A program made the translations under genes and the position numbers. From contig NZ_FRDN01000009.1 of NCBI RefSeq assembly GCF_900143285.1, positions 248,001 to 312,000 on the forward strand: a stretch of DNA of 64,000 nucleotides. The letters are read 5' to 3'. Below are positions 16,817-24,974 of this stretch, in pieces (positions within the stretch are counted from its first letter, which is position 1; each line of letters begins with the position of its first letter). The notes below the pieces were generated by a model that saw only the letters and a program-made list of their open reading frames with translations, searched no databases and was not told where the DNA came from. Source of the stretch: Desulfitobacterium chlororespirans DSM 11544. GTDB taxonomy: Bacteria; Bacillota; Desulfitobacteriia; Desulfitobacteriales; Desulfitobacteriaceae.

Positions 16817-18025
16817 CTATTGGTTCAGTTCATGTGCTTCCGCCAAAGCTTGCAAATAATACTGAGGAACACATTCTTCCTTGATACTGAACTTATTGAG
16901 CAATCGGTTTACTATAGACCAATTCCCTTGTTCATAAGCAACGATCAGCTCCAGCAGATAACGATACCCATTGGGTTGCCCTAAAAGAGCATTTTTCACC
17001 GGCGCTTCGATGGGAAGCTCTTGAAGAATCTCGGCCAGGGGACGATCCAGGCAGGCATCGATCAAGGAGAAAAGCCCTAATAAGAAAGCATTGGAACCCA
17101 TACCCCCTAAGCCAACTTTCGCGGATAGTTTTTCGGCAAAACTGGCTCTGACATAGGATTGAATGGCAAGGGCATCGGGTTTTCCATCGGTGATTTTACC
17201 CATCACGATGACAGATGCCCATTTTTTCACCTCTTTAGGTCCTAATAGGGTTAAGGCTTGCTTAATGGAGGAGATCTGAGAGTTCAGACCAAAGGCGGAG
17301 GAATTAATAAATTTCAATAATTTATAGGTAAGGGAGATATCCGCCCTTATGATTTTTTCCAGTTTGTCTATGTCTACATCCGGAGAATTGACCTGCTGCA
17401 ACAATCTCAAGTAGTTCAATTTATTTGAGGAAATATCTTTACCTTGAACAATATTCGGCTTGCTGAAGAAATACCCCTGAAACAATCCATAACCAAAATC
17501 CTTGGCCTTCTCATATTCCTCCAGAGTCTCTACTTTTTCAGCTAAGAAACGTATATTGAGTTCATTCAATCGTTTAATCAAAGCTTGCAATTCATAGCTC
17601 TGAGTGGCTTGAAAATCCACCTTAATAATGTCGGCCAGTTCAATCAAAGAGCGATAATCCGGCCGGAACACAAAATCATCCAAAGCGATTTGATAGCCCT
17701 TTTCCTTAAGACTCTTACAGGCTGCTACAACTTCCGGATCGGGATCCACATCTTCGAGGATCTCGATGACCACTTGGTTCTTGGGAAGCAAAGTGGCCAT
17801 CCCTTCCCTGAGCAAATTAGCTGTGAAGTTGATGAAGGCAGGTTTGCCCATGGTCAGCTTATTAAAATCCATGAGAAAAAAACTGCTGGAGATCAGGGAG
17901 CTGGTGGCTGAGTCCCCATCACCGCTCTTAAAATAATTGTCCATGCTTTCCCTGAAAAGAAGTTCATAAGCGTGAATATGACCCTGGGAATCCAGGATTG
18001 GCTGACGAGCTACAAAAACATCCAT
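16817..18025 (-). CDS. EAL + HDOD signalling protein (YuxH-like), probably not an active phosphodiesterase
   Basis: 402 residues: an EAL domain (about 1-200) joined to an HDOD domain (about 205-395). Key EAL motifs are altered: the EAL triplet reads ELL (AYELLFRES) and the DDFG loop reads DDFVFRPDY, while AEKVET and QGYFFSKP remain. Cyclic-di-GMP binding may persist but hydrolysis is doubtful. The HDOD part (SLTYKLLKFINSSAFG) is a degenerate HD output module seen in stress and motility regulators. The ATG at 18025 has GGAGGAG upstream; 17 further in-frame codons upstream are unlikely. Monocistronic between two hairpins. Confidence 0.88.
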   Translation of the reverse strand: MDVFVARQPILDSQGHIHAYELLFRESMDNYFKSGDGDSATSSLISSSFFLMDFNKLTMGKPAFINFTANLLREGMATLLPKNQVVIEILEDVDPDPEVVAACKSLKEKGYQIALDDFVFRPDYRSLIELADIIKVDFQATQSYELQALIKRLNELNIRFLAEKVETLEEYEKAKDFGYGLFQGYFFSKPNIVQGKDISSNKLNYLRLLQQVNSPDVDIDKLEKIIRADISLTYKLLKFINSSAFGLNSQISSIKQALTLLGPKEVKKWASVIVMGKITDGKPDALAIQSYVRASFAEKLSAKVGLGGMGSNAFLLGLFSLIDACLDRPLAEILQELPIEAPVKNALLGQPNGYRYLLELIVAYEQGNWSIVNRLLNKFSIKEECVPQYYLQALAEAHELNQ

Positions 18026-18159
18026 GAGCTCCTCCATTTTAGCAGTAATATTCCTGCAATTATACCAAATATTCACTTATTCTAACTCTAAATCCTTAAA
18101 TCCTTTATTTTTAGACTAACATTATGAAATTAACTCATTTACTATCAAAGCCCAGATTT

Positions 18160-19986
18160 TTAGTCATCTTTAATCTCAATTCCTGCCAGACGTATCAAGT
18201 ATAAAGCATTGCGTGTGGTGGATATTCCCTCTCTGAGGGTATAATCAAAGTGGATCTCCTTATTTTGGTAGTACTCCCTGAAGTGGTAGTTTTTGATCCT
18301 GCCCTTGCTTTCCTTCTCCAGCTCGCCCAGCTCCAGGTCATGGGTCGATACCAGTCCCAATGCCCCTTTCTTCTGCAATTGCTGAATTAATGCGATGGCT
18401 CCTTGGTGACGATCATGGGAGTTCGTTCCCTTGAAAATCTCATCCAATAAGAAGAACACCGGTTCATTCCCTTCCGCTGCTTCCACAATTTGCTTAATCC
18501 GCAATATCTCGGCATAGAAGGAGGAAATGCTTTGCTCAAGATTATCGCTGACACGCATACAGGTCCATATCTCCACTATAGAGCAGCGGAACTTTTGGGC
18601 ACACACCGGAGCACCCGTATAAGCAAGCAGAAGATTCGTCCCCACAGTACGTAAAAAAGTACTCTTACCTGACATGTTGGATCCAGTAATAAGAGCGATT
18701 CCCGAGGGTTCCCTTAGGGTAAAATCATTGGTCACCCGTTTACGGGTAAGAAGAGGATGGCCCATTTGGCGGGCAGCTATTCCCCGTTGTTGTTCATTGT
18801 CTTTCTCTACGATCTCAGGGACTACCCAATCCGGATTCTCGAAAGGTATGGTAGCCAGGCTGGATAATTCCTCAAATTTCGCTATAACCTCCAGCCAGCT
18901 ACGCAAAAGGCCTCCGGATTTGCTCTTCCATTCCTCAAGAGCAATCATGCAATGATAATCCCAAAGCAAAAGAATATTGATAAAGATAAACATCGCATTG
19001 TCACGATTAGAGATCCGCTCCACTATCTTGGAGAGCTTCTGAATCTGCTTATAAGCAGATTGCCCTGCTTGGTCACGCAAAATGTTCTGAAGCTTCTGAA
19101 GTTCCTCGGAGCGGAACTTCTTTTTCTCAAGCTGCTTCAGCATATCGGCATAGGTCTTTAAACTGGCCTCATGCTTATACACCATGGCTAGAACCTTGGA
19201 ACGCTCTTTATTATATAACTGGAGCAGCAGGATTTGGACAGCAACCAATAGTCCGGGAACCTGCCAGGGAACGGCACTCCCAAACACATAAAGGGCTCCC
19301 ATGATGCAGGTTATGGCGGGAAGAACCGTTACGGCCAGCTTGAGAACAGGCTTTAAATAAGCTTCTTCTCTTTCCTTTGCCCAATGGATAAAGGGCTCCA
19401 CGGCCTGAAATTGCTGGGAGGCAACGATCCCTTCTGTCTCAAAACGCTGACGCCATCCTAAATTTTGGGCCAGCTCCGCGATGGCTTCTTGACGCTTTAG
19501 TATTTCCTCATGGTTCTTAGCTGGAGTTTTGAGGACTTCGCTTAAAGCAATTCTCCCCAAGGGAGTTTGGGCAGAATTAATCCATTGAAAAATTGAAGCC
19601 TGTCCAAAAAGATCCAAATCAATAGCATAGGGATGTTTTTCCTCAATAAATTCCACCCCCTGCTCCTTAAACTTTACCCATTCTCCTTGCAACCGCTGGA
19701 TGCCTTTCTGATTAAGGCTGGTGAGAATCTCCGCATAGCGCAATTGGGTGCGGACAGAGCGATGACGTGAAGCTAAGTACAGGAAAACTCCCAGGGTGAG
19801 AATCCCCACCACGATTCCTAAAACGCCACTGACTTTTAGATATAGTAAAACAGCGACAGAAAAGCCCAATAAGAAAGAAAACAATCGATAATTGCTTAAC
19901 TGATTCGCTGTTTGCTTCTGTTTTTTACTTAAGTCTTCGTAGGCCTGTTTTCTTTTTTCGTAAATGATTTGCGGCTCCTTCTTCAC
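18160..19986 (-). CDS. Membrane-anchored MutS-family ATPase
   Basis: 608 residues. The C-terminal third is a MutS ATPase: Walker A GSNMSGKSTFLRT, Walker B FLLDEIFKGTNSHDR, and STHD. There is no mismatch-binding domain I or connector. The N-terminal half instead carries hydrophobic pairs at about 33-70 and 213-258, predicting four membrane spans with a coiled-coil-like segment between them (about 260-320). This layout fits the DNA mismatch repair-like proteins of clostridia that lack the MutS N-terminus, not MutS1 or MutS2. Role unknown. Monocistronic, preceded by an AGGGAGG-type site. Confidence 0.85.
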   Translation of the reverse strand: MKKEPQIIYEKRKQAYEDLSKKQKQTANQLSNYRLFSFLLGFSVAVLLYLKVSGVLGIVVGILTLGVFLYLASRHRSVRTQLRYAEILTSLNQKGIQRLQGEWVKFKEQGVEFIEEKHPYAIDLDLFGQASIFQWINSAQTPLGRIALSEVLKTPAKNHEEILKRQEAIAELAQNLGWRQRFETEGIVASQQFQAVEPFIHWAKEREEAYLKPVLKLAVTVLPAITCIMGALYVFGSAVPWQVPGLLVAVQILLLQLYNKERSKVLAMVYKHEASLKTYADMLKQLEKKKFRSEELQKLQNILRDQAGQSAYKQIQKLSKIVERISNRDNAMFIFINILLLWDYHCMIALEEWKSKSGGLLRSWLEVIAKFEELSSLATIPFENPDWVVPEIVEKDNEQQRGIAARQMGHPLLTRKRVTNDFTLREPSGIALITGSNMSGKSTFLRTVGTNLLLAYTGAPVCAQKFRCSIVEIWTCMRVSDNLEQSISSFYAEILRIKQIVEAAEGNEPVFFLLDEIFKGTNSHDRHQGAIALIQQLQKKGALGLVSTHDLELGELEKESKGRIKNYHFREYYQNKEIHFDYTLREGISTTRNALYLIRLAGIEIKDD

Positions 19987-20105
19987 ACTATGCCTCCCCG
20001 TCTTTTTCCAAAAGGAATTTTCATAGTCATTATATCATTATCAGGTGGAAAAAGGATCCTCCTTGACCTAAAGTCTCAGACGATCCTTGATCTTTGATCA
20101 GCAGA

Positions 20106-20522
20106 CTACTTTTTACAATGAAGCTGCCAATGAACGCCGAACTTATCTGTAAATTTCGCATAGAGAGGGCTGAAGAAAGTTTCCTGGAGATCCATCTCGA
20201 CTTCTCCTTCTTGGGATAGAGCGGTGAAGATCCTGCGAGTCTCTTCTGCAGTAGGCAATTCCAGGGCAAAGGAAATAGCATTCCCTTGGCTAAAGGGGGC
20301 GCCGGGAAAATTATCTGCGAACCGGATCACATGCCCTTCTTTTCTGAGTTCGGCATGCAGGACCAGGTTTTGGATATCCTCATTGATAGGGAAATCCGGA
20401 TTAGCCGGGGCATCTTTATAGTGGAGAATTTGTGCTTCTCCACCTATTGCCGATTGATAGAACTTCACCGCTTCTTCGCAATTGCCGTTAAAGTTGATAT
20501 AGGGAATTAACCAATCACTCAT
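20106..20522 (-). CDS. VOC/PhnB-like glyoxalase-fold protein
   Basis: The 138-residue protein begins MSDWLIPYINFNGNCEEAVK and has two beta-alpha-beta-beta-beta halves typical of PhnB-type vicinal oxygen chelate proteins, ending in DKFGVHWQLHC. Members include small-molecule resistance and isomerase enzymes; substrate unknown. The ATG at 20522 has GAAGAAGG 7 bases upstream, and a further in-frame ATG six codons up lacks a site. It is isolated; no phosphonate genes are near. Confidence 0.85.
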   Translation of the reverse strand: MSDWLIPYINFNGNCEEAVKFYQSAIGGEAQILHYKDAPANPDFPINEDIQNLVLHAELRKEGHVIRFADNFPGAPFSQGNAISFALELPTAEETRRIFTALSQEGEVEMDLQETFFSPLYAKFTDKFGVHWQLHCKK

Positions 20523-20690
20523 TGCCAAACCTTCTTCCATAAAGATTTTTTACTGAACAAAAAGAGACATCCATGAGGAGTTCCACCCATAGTATGCCTC
20601 TATAATTACCAATTTACAATAATCAATTAACCTGCCCAGTCATTGCTGGACAATCGACTCATACGTTTTTTATCCTGGCTGCGAATTCAT

Positions 20691-22010
20691 TTAGTCTAAG
20701 GGAATATCGATCACTTTATTGTAGCTCTTGCTATAGGTCATCCGCCTGACATCCAGTTGGAGATCCTTCCCCGTTCCCAAAAAGCGCAGAGTTCTTTGAT
20801 GCTTAATCGTACCGTCTAAGCTTTTTTGATAGTCATCATTGATGGTTTCTTCTAAAGCAATCTCCTGCCCATCGGCCAGGAGATAGACTTTAGTCAGAAC
20901 CACACTCTCTTCACTGGTTAAGGTGAGCAAAGTCTCTCCATGGGTTTCCTCAAGCTTATTAATCTCTACCTGCTGTCCGAGCATATCCAGGACTTGAGGC
21001 TTCTCCTCCCTGTTTAAACTATACTGCTGATTCACATCTTGATCCGCACTAAAGCTCACCAATTCCAGCTTTAGCTCCTGCAAAGAGGCAGGCAGAGCAT
21101 CAAAATTAGTATGGAAGGTGATGCCTTTCATATCTGTACTCAGCCCTCTCCCTTTGACTTCTATCGCTTCGCCATTGGCAATTAAGCGGAGATTGATATC
21201 CGTTGGCCTAAAGCGTTCACCACTAAGGGTATCCATGGCTAAACTCAAAATGTTCTGGGCGGATCCCTTAATCACCGTCCGGGTAGGGGAAGCCACAATG
21301 GACTGAAGTATTAGTTCCGTTTGATCCACAACAATGGTTTGATTAAGCTCTTTCTTTAAAGTGTGTCCCATAGCCGTATTGCGGTCCAAGGAAAAGGTGA
21401 TTTCAGCAGGAGTACTTACTCCTTGTCCATTGAGAGCAAAATTAAGGGTAAGTTTTCTTGCCAATAGAGACGGCGGTTCAAAGCTGGCGATATAGTTTAC
21501 CTCCGACTCCTCTTCGTTGATTCTCCCTTGGGAACTTATACACCGGCTCTCTCCGAATAAGTTCTGCAAAGACATAAAGGGAGATAAGGCATTGGTTACA
21601 TCTCCTGCAGGAGCTTTTACCGTATAGAAAAGGAGAAGTTGGTTTTCGTCCAGCATCACATAATCCACCGTTAAGGACACCCCATTAGAAAAGGTATGGC
21701 TTTTACCGATCAGCTGTCCCTTGCCCAGCTCATTCAGTTCCCTTAGGGTTCCGTCCATGACCTGATCATAGCCGAAAAGCTGCTTGCCGTAGGAGGCTAT
21801 GACATTATAATTAAAGCCGATGAGAAGAGCGAGAACGAGAACCAGCGCGATCTTGAACTGTCTGGCATGACGTTGATAAAAGGACAGAGGCTTTGGCTTT
21901 GGTTCCGCCTTTTCCAATGCATTGCGCAGTCTCATCTCCAGTTCATCGGGCACTTGGATACGGTCCATTTGAGCCTTGCCCTCCTCGAACAATTCTTCAA
22001 CATTCTTCAT
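20691..22010 (-). CDS. DUF4179-domain anti-sigma factor-like membrane protein
   Basis: 439 residues. A short cytoplasmic helical part (1-50), one transmembrane segment (about 52-70, ALVLVLALLIGFNY), then a large outer beta-rich domain with DUF4179 features (YDQVMDGTLRELNELGKG). Such proteins usually bind and hold the sigma factor encoded beside them. Its ATG overlaps the sigma-factor stop by four bases (ATGA), a strong sign of a sigma/anti-sigma pair. The signal is unknown. Downstream is the unlinked VOC gene. Confidence 0.88.
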   Translation of the reverse strand: MKNVEELFEEGKAQMDRIQVPDELEMRLRNALEKAEPKPKPLSFYQRHARQFKIALVLVLALLIGFNYNVIASYGKQLFGYDQVMDGTLRELNELGKGQLIGKSHTFSNGVSLTVDYVMLDENQLLLFYTVKAPAGDVTNALSPFMSLQNLFGESRCISSQGRINEEESEVNYIASFEPPSLLARKLTLNFALNGQGVSTPAEITFSLDRNTAMGHTLKKELNQTIVVDQTELILQSIVASPTRTVIKGSAQNILSLAMDTLSGERFRPTDINLRLIANGEAIEVKGRGLSTDMKGITFHTNFDALPASLQELKLELVSFSADQDVNQQYSLNREEKPQVLDMLGQQVEINKLEETHGETLLTLTSEESVVLTKVYLLADGQEIALEETINDDYQKSLDGTIKHQRTLRFLGTGKDLQLDVRRMTYSKSYNKVIDIPLD

Positions 22011-22531
22011 ACCTGCTCCACCTCCATCCTTTGTTTTAGCTTTTGCAATCCGGTGTGCATTCTTGATTTCACCGTACCCAGAGGGATTTTCAATAGATCG
22101 GCGATCGTTTGATAATCCATATCCAGTAAAAACCGCAGCCTTAGAACCTCCTGATAGTGTAAGTTCAATGAGGCCAAATGGGCTTCAAAGGCCATCCGCT
22201 CTTCGTATACACCAAAGGCTTCTTCATAGGTTTCTTCAGGCAGCTCCTGGAGCAGGATGACTTTGTTCTTCTTCCGCAAATTCTGCTTGCAGCAATTGAC
22301 TAAAATCGTTTTGCTCCAGTTAAAAAAAGCTTCGGCATTTTTAAGCGTCCTGATATTTTCAAACACTTTCAGAATCATATCTTCCAGCGCATCCAAGGAA
22401 TCTTCCTGATTCTTCATATAAACATAAGCCAGGCGATAATAGTCCTCCTTCTGACTCATGATCAATTGAATCAAGGCTTCTTTATCGCCGTTTTGGGCCT
22501 GTTTCACCCTGTTCATAACCTCTTGTTCCAC
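22007..22531 (-). CDS. ECF-type RNA polymerase sigma factor
   Basis: 174 residues with sigma region 2 (about 10-85, DYYRLAYVYMKNQEDSLDAL) and region 4 (about 115-165, LRFLLDMDYQTIADLLKIP and LGTVKSRMHTGLQKL), which contact the -10 and -35 elements. Region 1.1 and 3 are absent, as in ECF factors. It is paired with the downstream DUF4179 anti-sigma. Such pairs commonly autoregulate; no promoter is assigned here because the upstream region is filled with the 113-bp repeats. Confidence 0.92.
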   Translation of the reverse strand: MEQEVMNRVKQAQNGDKEALIQLIMSQKEDYYRLAYVYMKNQEDSLDALEDMILKVFENIRTLKNAEAFFNWSKTILVNCCKQNLRKKNKVILLQELPEETYEEAFGVYEERMAFEAHLASLNLHYQEVLRLRFLLDMDYQTIADLLKIPLGTVKSRMHTGLQKLKQRMEVEQV

Positions 22532-22590
22532 TCTGCCACCTCTCTTTCTATAGATAAGAGTATTTACCCAGGCAAAAAGTTCGCATACGC

Positions 22591-22703
22591 TAAAGAAAAC
22601 CCGGCTTCGCCGTGCCTTCTAATCACGCATCCAGAAAGGCGAAGTCGTTGGTTGCCCTTATACTGGAGGAAAGTATGCAACGAAGTTATACTTTCTGAAA
22701 GTG
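22591..22703 (+). repeat. 113-bp dispersed repeat, tandem copy 1
   Basis: Begins TAAAGAAAACCCGGCTTCGCCG and ends CTTTCTGAAAGTG. The CGGCTTCGCCG start and the GGCGAAGTCG block near the middle are complementary in part, so the unit can fold. It abuts copy 2 directly and lies just upstream of the ECF sigma gene. No transposase or ribosome-binding site is present inside. Confidence 0.85.
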
Positions 22704-22816
22704 TAAAGAAAACCCGGCTTCGCCGAGCTTAATTTTCACACCCTACAAAAGGCGAAGTCGCTGGTTGCCCTTATGCTTAGAAAATATATAGCGCAAGCTT
22801 ATACCTCCTGATAGTG
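22704..22816 (+). repeat. 113-bp dispersed repeat, tandem copy 2
   Basis: Same length and same ends as copy 1 (TAAAGAAAACCCGGCTTCGCCG to CTGATAGTG). The outer blocks are nearly identical, while the middle (about 25-50) differs. Its second half, GCTTAGAAA.TATA.AGCGCAAGCTTATAC, matches the copy at 49613-49749 better than copy 1. Confidence 0.85.
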
Positions 22817-22826
22817 CATATGAAAA

Positions 22827-22862
22827 ACAACCCCTGCCCTGAATGATTCAGGGCAGGGTTGT
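22827..22862. terminator. Strong hairpin beside the tandem repeats
   Basis: ACAACCCCTGCCCTGAAT (22827-22844) pairs with ATTCAGGGCAGGGTTGT (22846-22862), with one mispaired base. It lies between the repeats and the nucleotidyltransferase gene and could end transcripts from either side; T-tracts are short. Confidence 0.6.
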
Positions 22863-22962
22863 CTGGCAGTTTATATAAGGCTGTTTATCTCTCCTCACTC
22901 ATGTATTTGCCGTTCGTCTTTCCAATTCACTAAGCCACAAACGCATAAGTACAGCATGAGGT

Positions 22963-23271
22963 TTAATCGCTCCACACTATCCCCTCCTTATGGACTTTCT
23001 CAAGGAAAATCGGATCCGCATGAACCAGATTAATAATATCCACTCGGTAAGGAATCGTTGACTCCTCCACAAGATCGCGAAGTTGCGCAAAGAACTCCGG
23101 TCCGGGTGAAGCAGGATGAAAAATCCCGATATCTATATCTGAACTCCTTTTTTCAGTTCCTCGTGCCCAAGAACCCAATAGATAAACTTTGGCGCGCCGA
23201 TCGCTAATAGCCGGGAGCAATAACTTCTTGAGATCTGTCAGCACTTCGCGGGTATTTGGATCAGCAGCCAT
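22963..23271 (-). CDS. MNT-type minimal nucleotidyltransferase
   Basis: 102 residues with the Pol-beta nucleotidyltransferase signature LLGSWARGTEKRSSDIDIGI: the G-S-x-A-R-G helix start and a D-x-D metal pair at about 53-55. A third acidic residue is likely in YRVDIINL. MNT proteins usually pair with HEPN toxins and AMPylate them, but no HEPN partner is adjacent here. The ATG at 23271 has GAGGAG 9 bases upstream; an earlier in-frame ATG at 23310 lacks a site. It could be an orphan antitoxin or a stand-alone transferase. Confidence 0.8.
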   Translation of the reverse strand: MAADPNTREVLTDLKKLLLPAISDRRAKVYLLGSWARGTEKRSSDIDIGIFHPASPGPEFFAQLRDLVEESTIPYRVDIINLVHADPIFLEKVHKEGIVWSD

Positions 23272-23391
23272 CGGTTTCCACTCCTCATCATCAAACATTA
23301 CATATAACAAGTTTATTATGCCATATATAACCAGATATGCAAAGTCTGCAGAGAAAACAGCTTAACTATCATTTTGTTGCTGCCTCCAAGA

Positions 23392-23415
23392 ACAGGCAGC
23401 CCCAAGGCTGCCTGT
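23392..23415 (-). terminator. Hairpin after the PAP2 gene
   Basis: ACAGGCAGCC (23392-23401), CCAA, GGCTGCCTGT (23406-23415): a perfect 10-bp GC-rich stem 43 bases beyond the PAP2 stop. The U-tract is weak. Confidence 0.6.
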
Positions 23416-23457
23416 CCAATCATAATTCTGATACATCCATCTGAAACCAAACAACTT

Positions 23458-23973
23458 CTATCCCATCAACAGCGCCGTTATCGTCCCCAAACCTGCACCG
23501 ATCATAATGTCCGACGGATAATGCATGCCCAGATAAACTCTGGAGAAGGCAACAACTGAGGCAAAACCATAGAAAAAAATCAATAAGGATGGAACTGCCA
23601 AGGCCAGCACAGTGGCCATACAGAATATGGCGGTGGAATGTCCGGAGGGAAAGGAGGCATCTTTGAGAGGCTTGGTTCGAGTCAATACTCCGTCCAGGAC
23701 CTGATAGGGACGGCGCCGGCGAACAAAGCGCTTGAGAATATTGGCAAGCAGATGACTTATAATCAGGCTGGACGCCAAATGAACACCGGTCTGATGCCAA
23801 AAGGGCGTTTTGCTCAAAAGCAGGAACAATGAACACAAAACACTGGCGGTGACTCCCCCCGCGTGGGTGATCTTAGGCATCAGCCAATCACAAAAAGAGG
23901 AACGCAGCACATGATTAATCCAATAGAAAGTGAAAAGCTCTCCCCCGCGCAATCGTTCAGTGACTCTATACAC
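23458..23973 (-). CDS. PAP2 superfamily phosphatase (undecaprenyl-diphosphatase-like)
   Basis: A small 171-residue integral membrane phosphatase. The three PAP2 motifs are present: KRFVRRRRP, FPSGHSTA, and SRVYLGMHYPSD, with the catalytic His residues in the last two. Likely substrates are undecaprenyl pyrophosphate or phosphatidate; BcrC-type recycling of the cell-wall lipid carrier is plausible. Hydrophobic spans surround the motifs. The GTG at 23973 has AGGAGGG 6 bases upstream and is preferred over an in-frame ATG eight codons earlier. Monocistronic. Confidence 0.9.
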   Translation of the reverse strand: MYRVTERLRGGELFTFYWINHVLRSSFCDWLMPKITHAGGVTASVLCSLFLLLSKTPFWHQTGVHLASSLIISHLLANILKRFVRRRRPYQVLDGVLTRTKPLKDASFPSGHSTAIFCMATVLALAVPSLLIFFYGFASVVAFSRVYLGMHYPSDIMIGAGLGTITALLMG

Positions 23974-24213
23974 TATTATCCCTCCTATGCTCATCATTTA
24001 TTTTATAGCTCTTTTGTAAATTGATCACGGACGCATTCTAAAGCTTCCGTAAATCTTTCTGAGCCCGCTGAACAAAACATAATTTAACCTTAATCTTACA
24101 TAGCATTCATTAGAAGTTAATACTTCTATGTTAACCTTTTAATTGACAGCATTCTTCTACATTCTTCTTCCTACCTTTACTATAGATGGGAGCGAATCCG
24201 CTCTCGTCCTTGC

Positions 24214-24242
24214 AACCGCTTGCCTGAAGCGGTTATTTTTTT
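24214..24242 (+). terminator. Plus-strand intrinsic terminator without an obvious gene
   Basis: AACCGCTT (24214-24221), GCCTG, AAGCGGTT (24227-24234), then ATTTTTTTAT. A smaller stem, GAGCG-AATC-CGCTC, lies about 20 bases upstream. No plus-strand gene ends here, so a short RNA starting near 24185 is possible. The rest of 23998-24213 shows nothing else. Confidence 0.6.
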
Positions 24243-24263
24243 ATGGTTGCCAATGAGTGGCTG

Positions 24264-24291
24264 CAAAAAAAGCTCCTGAAAATCAGGAGCT
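24264..24291 (-). terminator. Intrinsic terminator of the phospholipase C-like gene
   Basis: AGCTCCTGA (24271-24279), AAA, TCAGGAGCT (24283-24291), with a U-run read on the minus strand at 24264-24270. The stop codon lies inside the stem. Confidence 0.85.
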
Positions 24292-24864
24292 CTCCGGCAG
24301 GTTTTTGAGCATCATCAAGGGCTTGGCTACGGGAAGCAGTGCCTGAGTAACAAGCAGGTCGGTAATGCTCAGCGATGCGGCATAGATATAATGAATGTCT
24401 CTTTCCAGGCTCGGTTGACCGGAGAGATAATCTTGGCGGTAGCCGGTGAGCAGGTCATAGGGATCGTCATAATTTAAGCACTGAATTTCGCGGAACGATT
24501 CAAAGTGACGGAAGGCCAAGTCCAGCTTTAGCTCGTAGATCAGATGTTCCCACATATTTTCCCTCAGGTTGGGCAGGTTATGGGCGCTGCAGAAAAAATC
24601 GGCTGTGAAATGGAGGATTACCCCCAGCTTATCGCTGAAATTCCGGATGGAGCGTTTCTTTTGCTCCCCCAGCAGCTGAGCCACCTCCGCAAGCCAGGTG
24701 CTGGAACAGCTCTCATAATAATGAGATCCTTCCCAATATTTGGGCAGCAGGTCAGGTTTGATGCTGCCATACTGAAGCTGGTCAAGCTGCAAAGATACCT
24801 TATACTTTTCCTTGATATAACTATGAATTGACTTAGCCATGAAATAATGGGTTCGTATCCACAT
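24283..24864 (-). CDS. Zinc-dependent phospholipase C-like protein
   Basis: 193 residues, with the start MWIRTHYFMAKSIHSYI and histidine/aspartate-rich helices (GVILHFTADFFCSAHN at about 85-100, and an N-terminal His) typical of the zinc-dependent phospholipase C superfamily seen in clostridia. There is no signal peptide, so it differs from secreted alpha-toxins and probably acts in the cytoplasm on an unknown lipid or nucleotide substrate. The final residues overlap its terminator. It is not linked to its neighbours. Confidence 0.75.
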   Translation of the reverse strand: MWIRTHYFMAKSIHSYIKEKYKVSLQLDQLQYGSIKPDLLPKYWEGSHYYESCSSTWLAEVAQLLGEQKKRSIRNFSDKLGVILHFTADFFCSAHNLPNLRENMWEHLIYELKLDLAFRHFESFREIQCLNYDDPYDLLTGYRQDYLSGQPSLERDIHYIYAASLSITDLLVTQALLPVAKPLMMLKNLPESS

Positions 24865-24974
24865 ATTACCCCCAACACTATCTCTATTTTCTAATCATAG
24901 GTTACCTGAGGATTATTAAGATAAGGGGAGTACTTGGTAAAGTTCAGATAAAAGTTTTGTTAAAATTCAAGTCA

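Noticed and set aside
22466-22732. 88-codon plus-strand frame through the tandem repeats
   Set aside because: Antisense to the sigma gene and made of repeat DNA; no ribosome site.
22591-22816. CRISPR array
   Set aside because: Only two adjacent units of 113 bp, no regular spacers and no cas genes.
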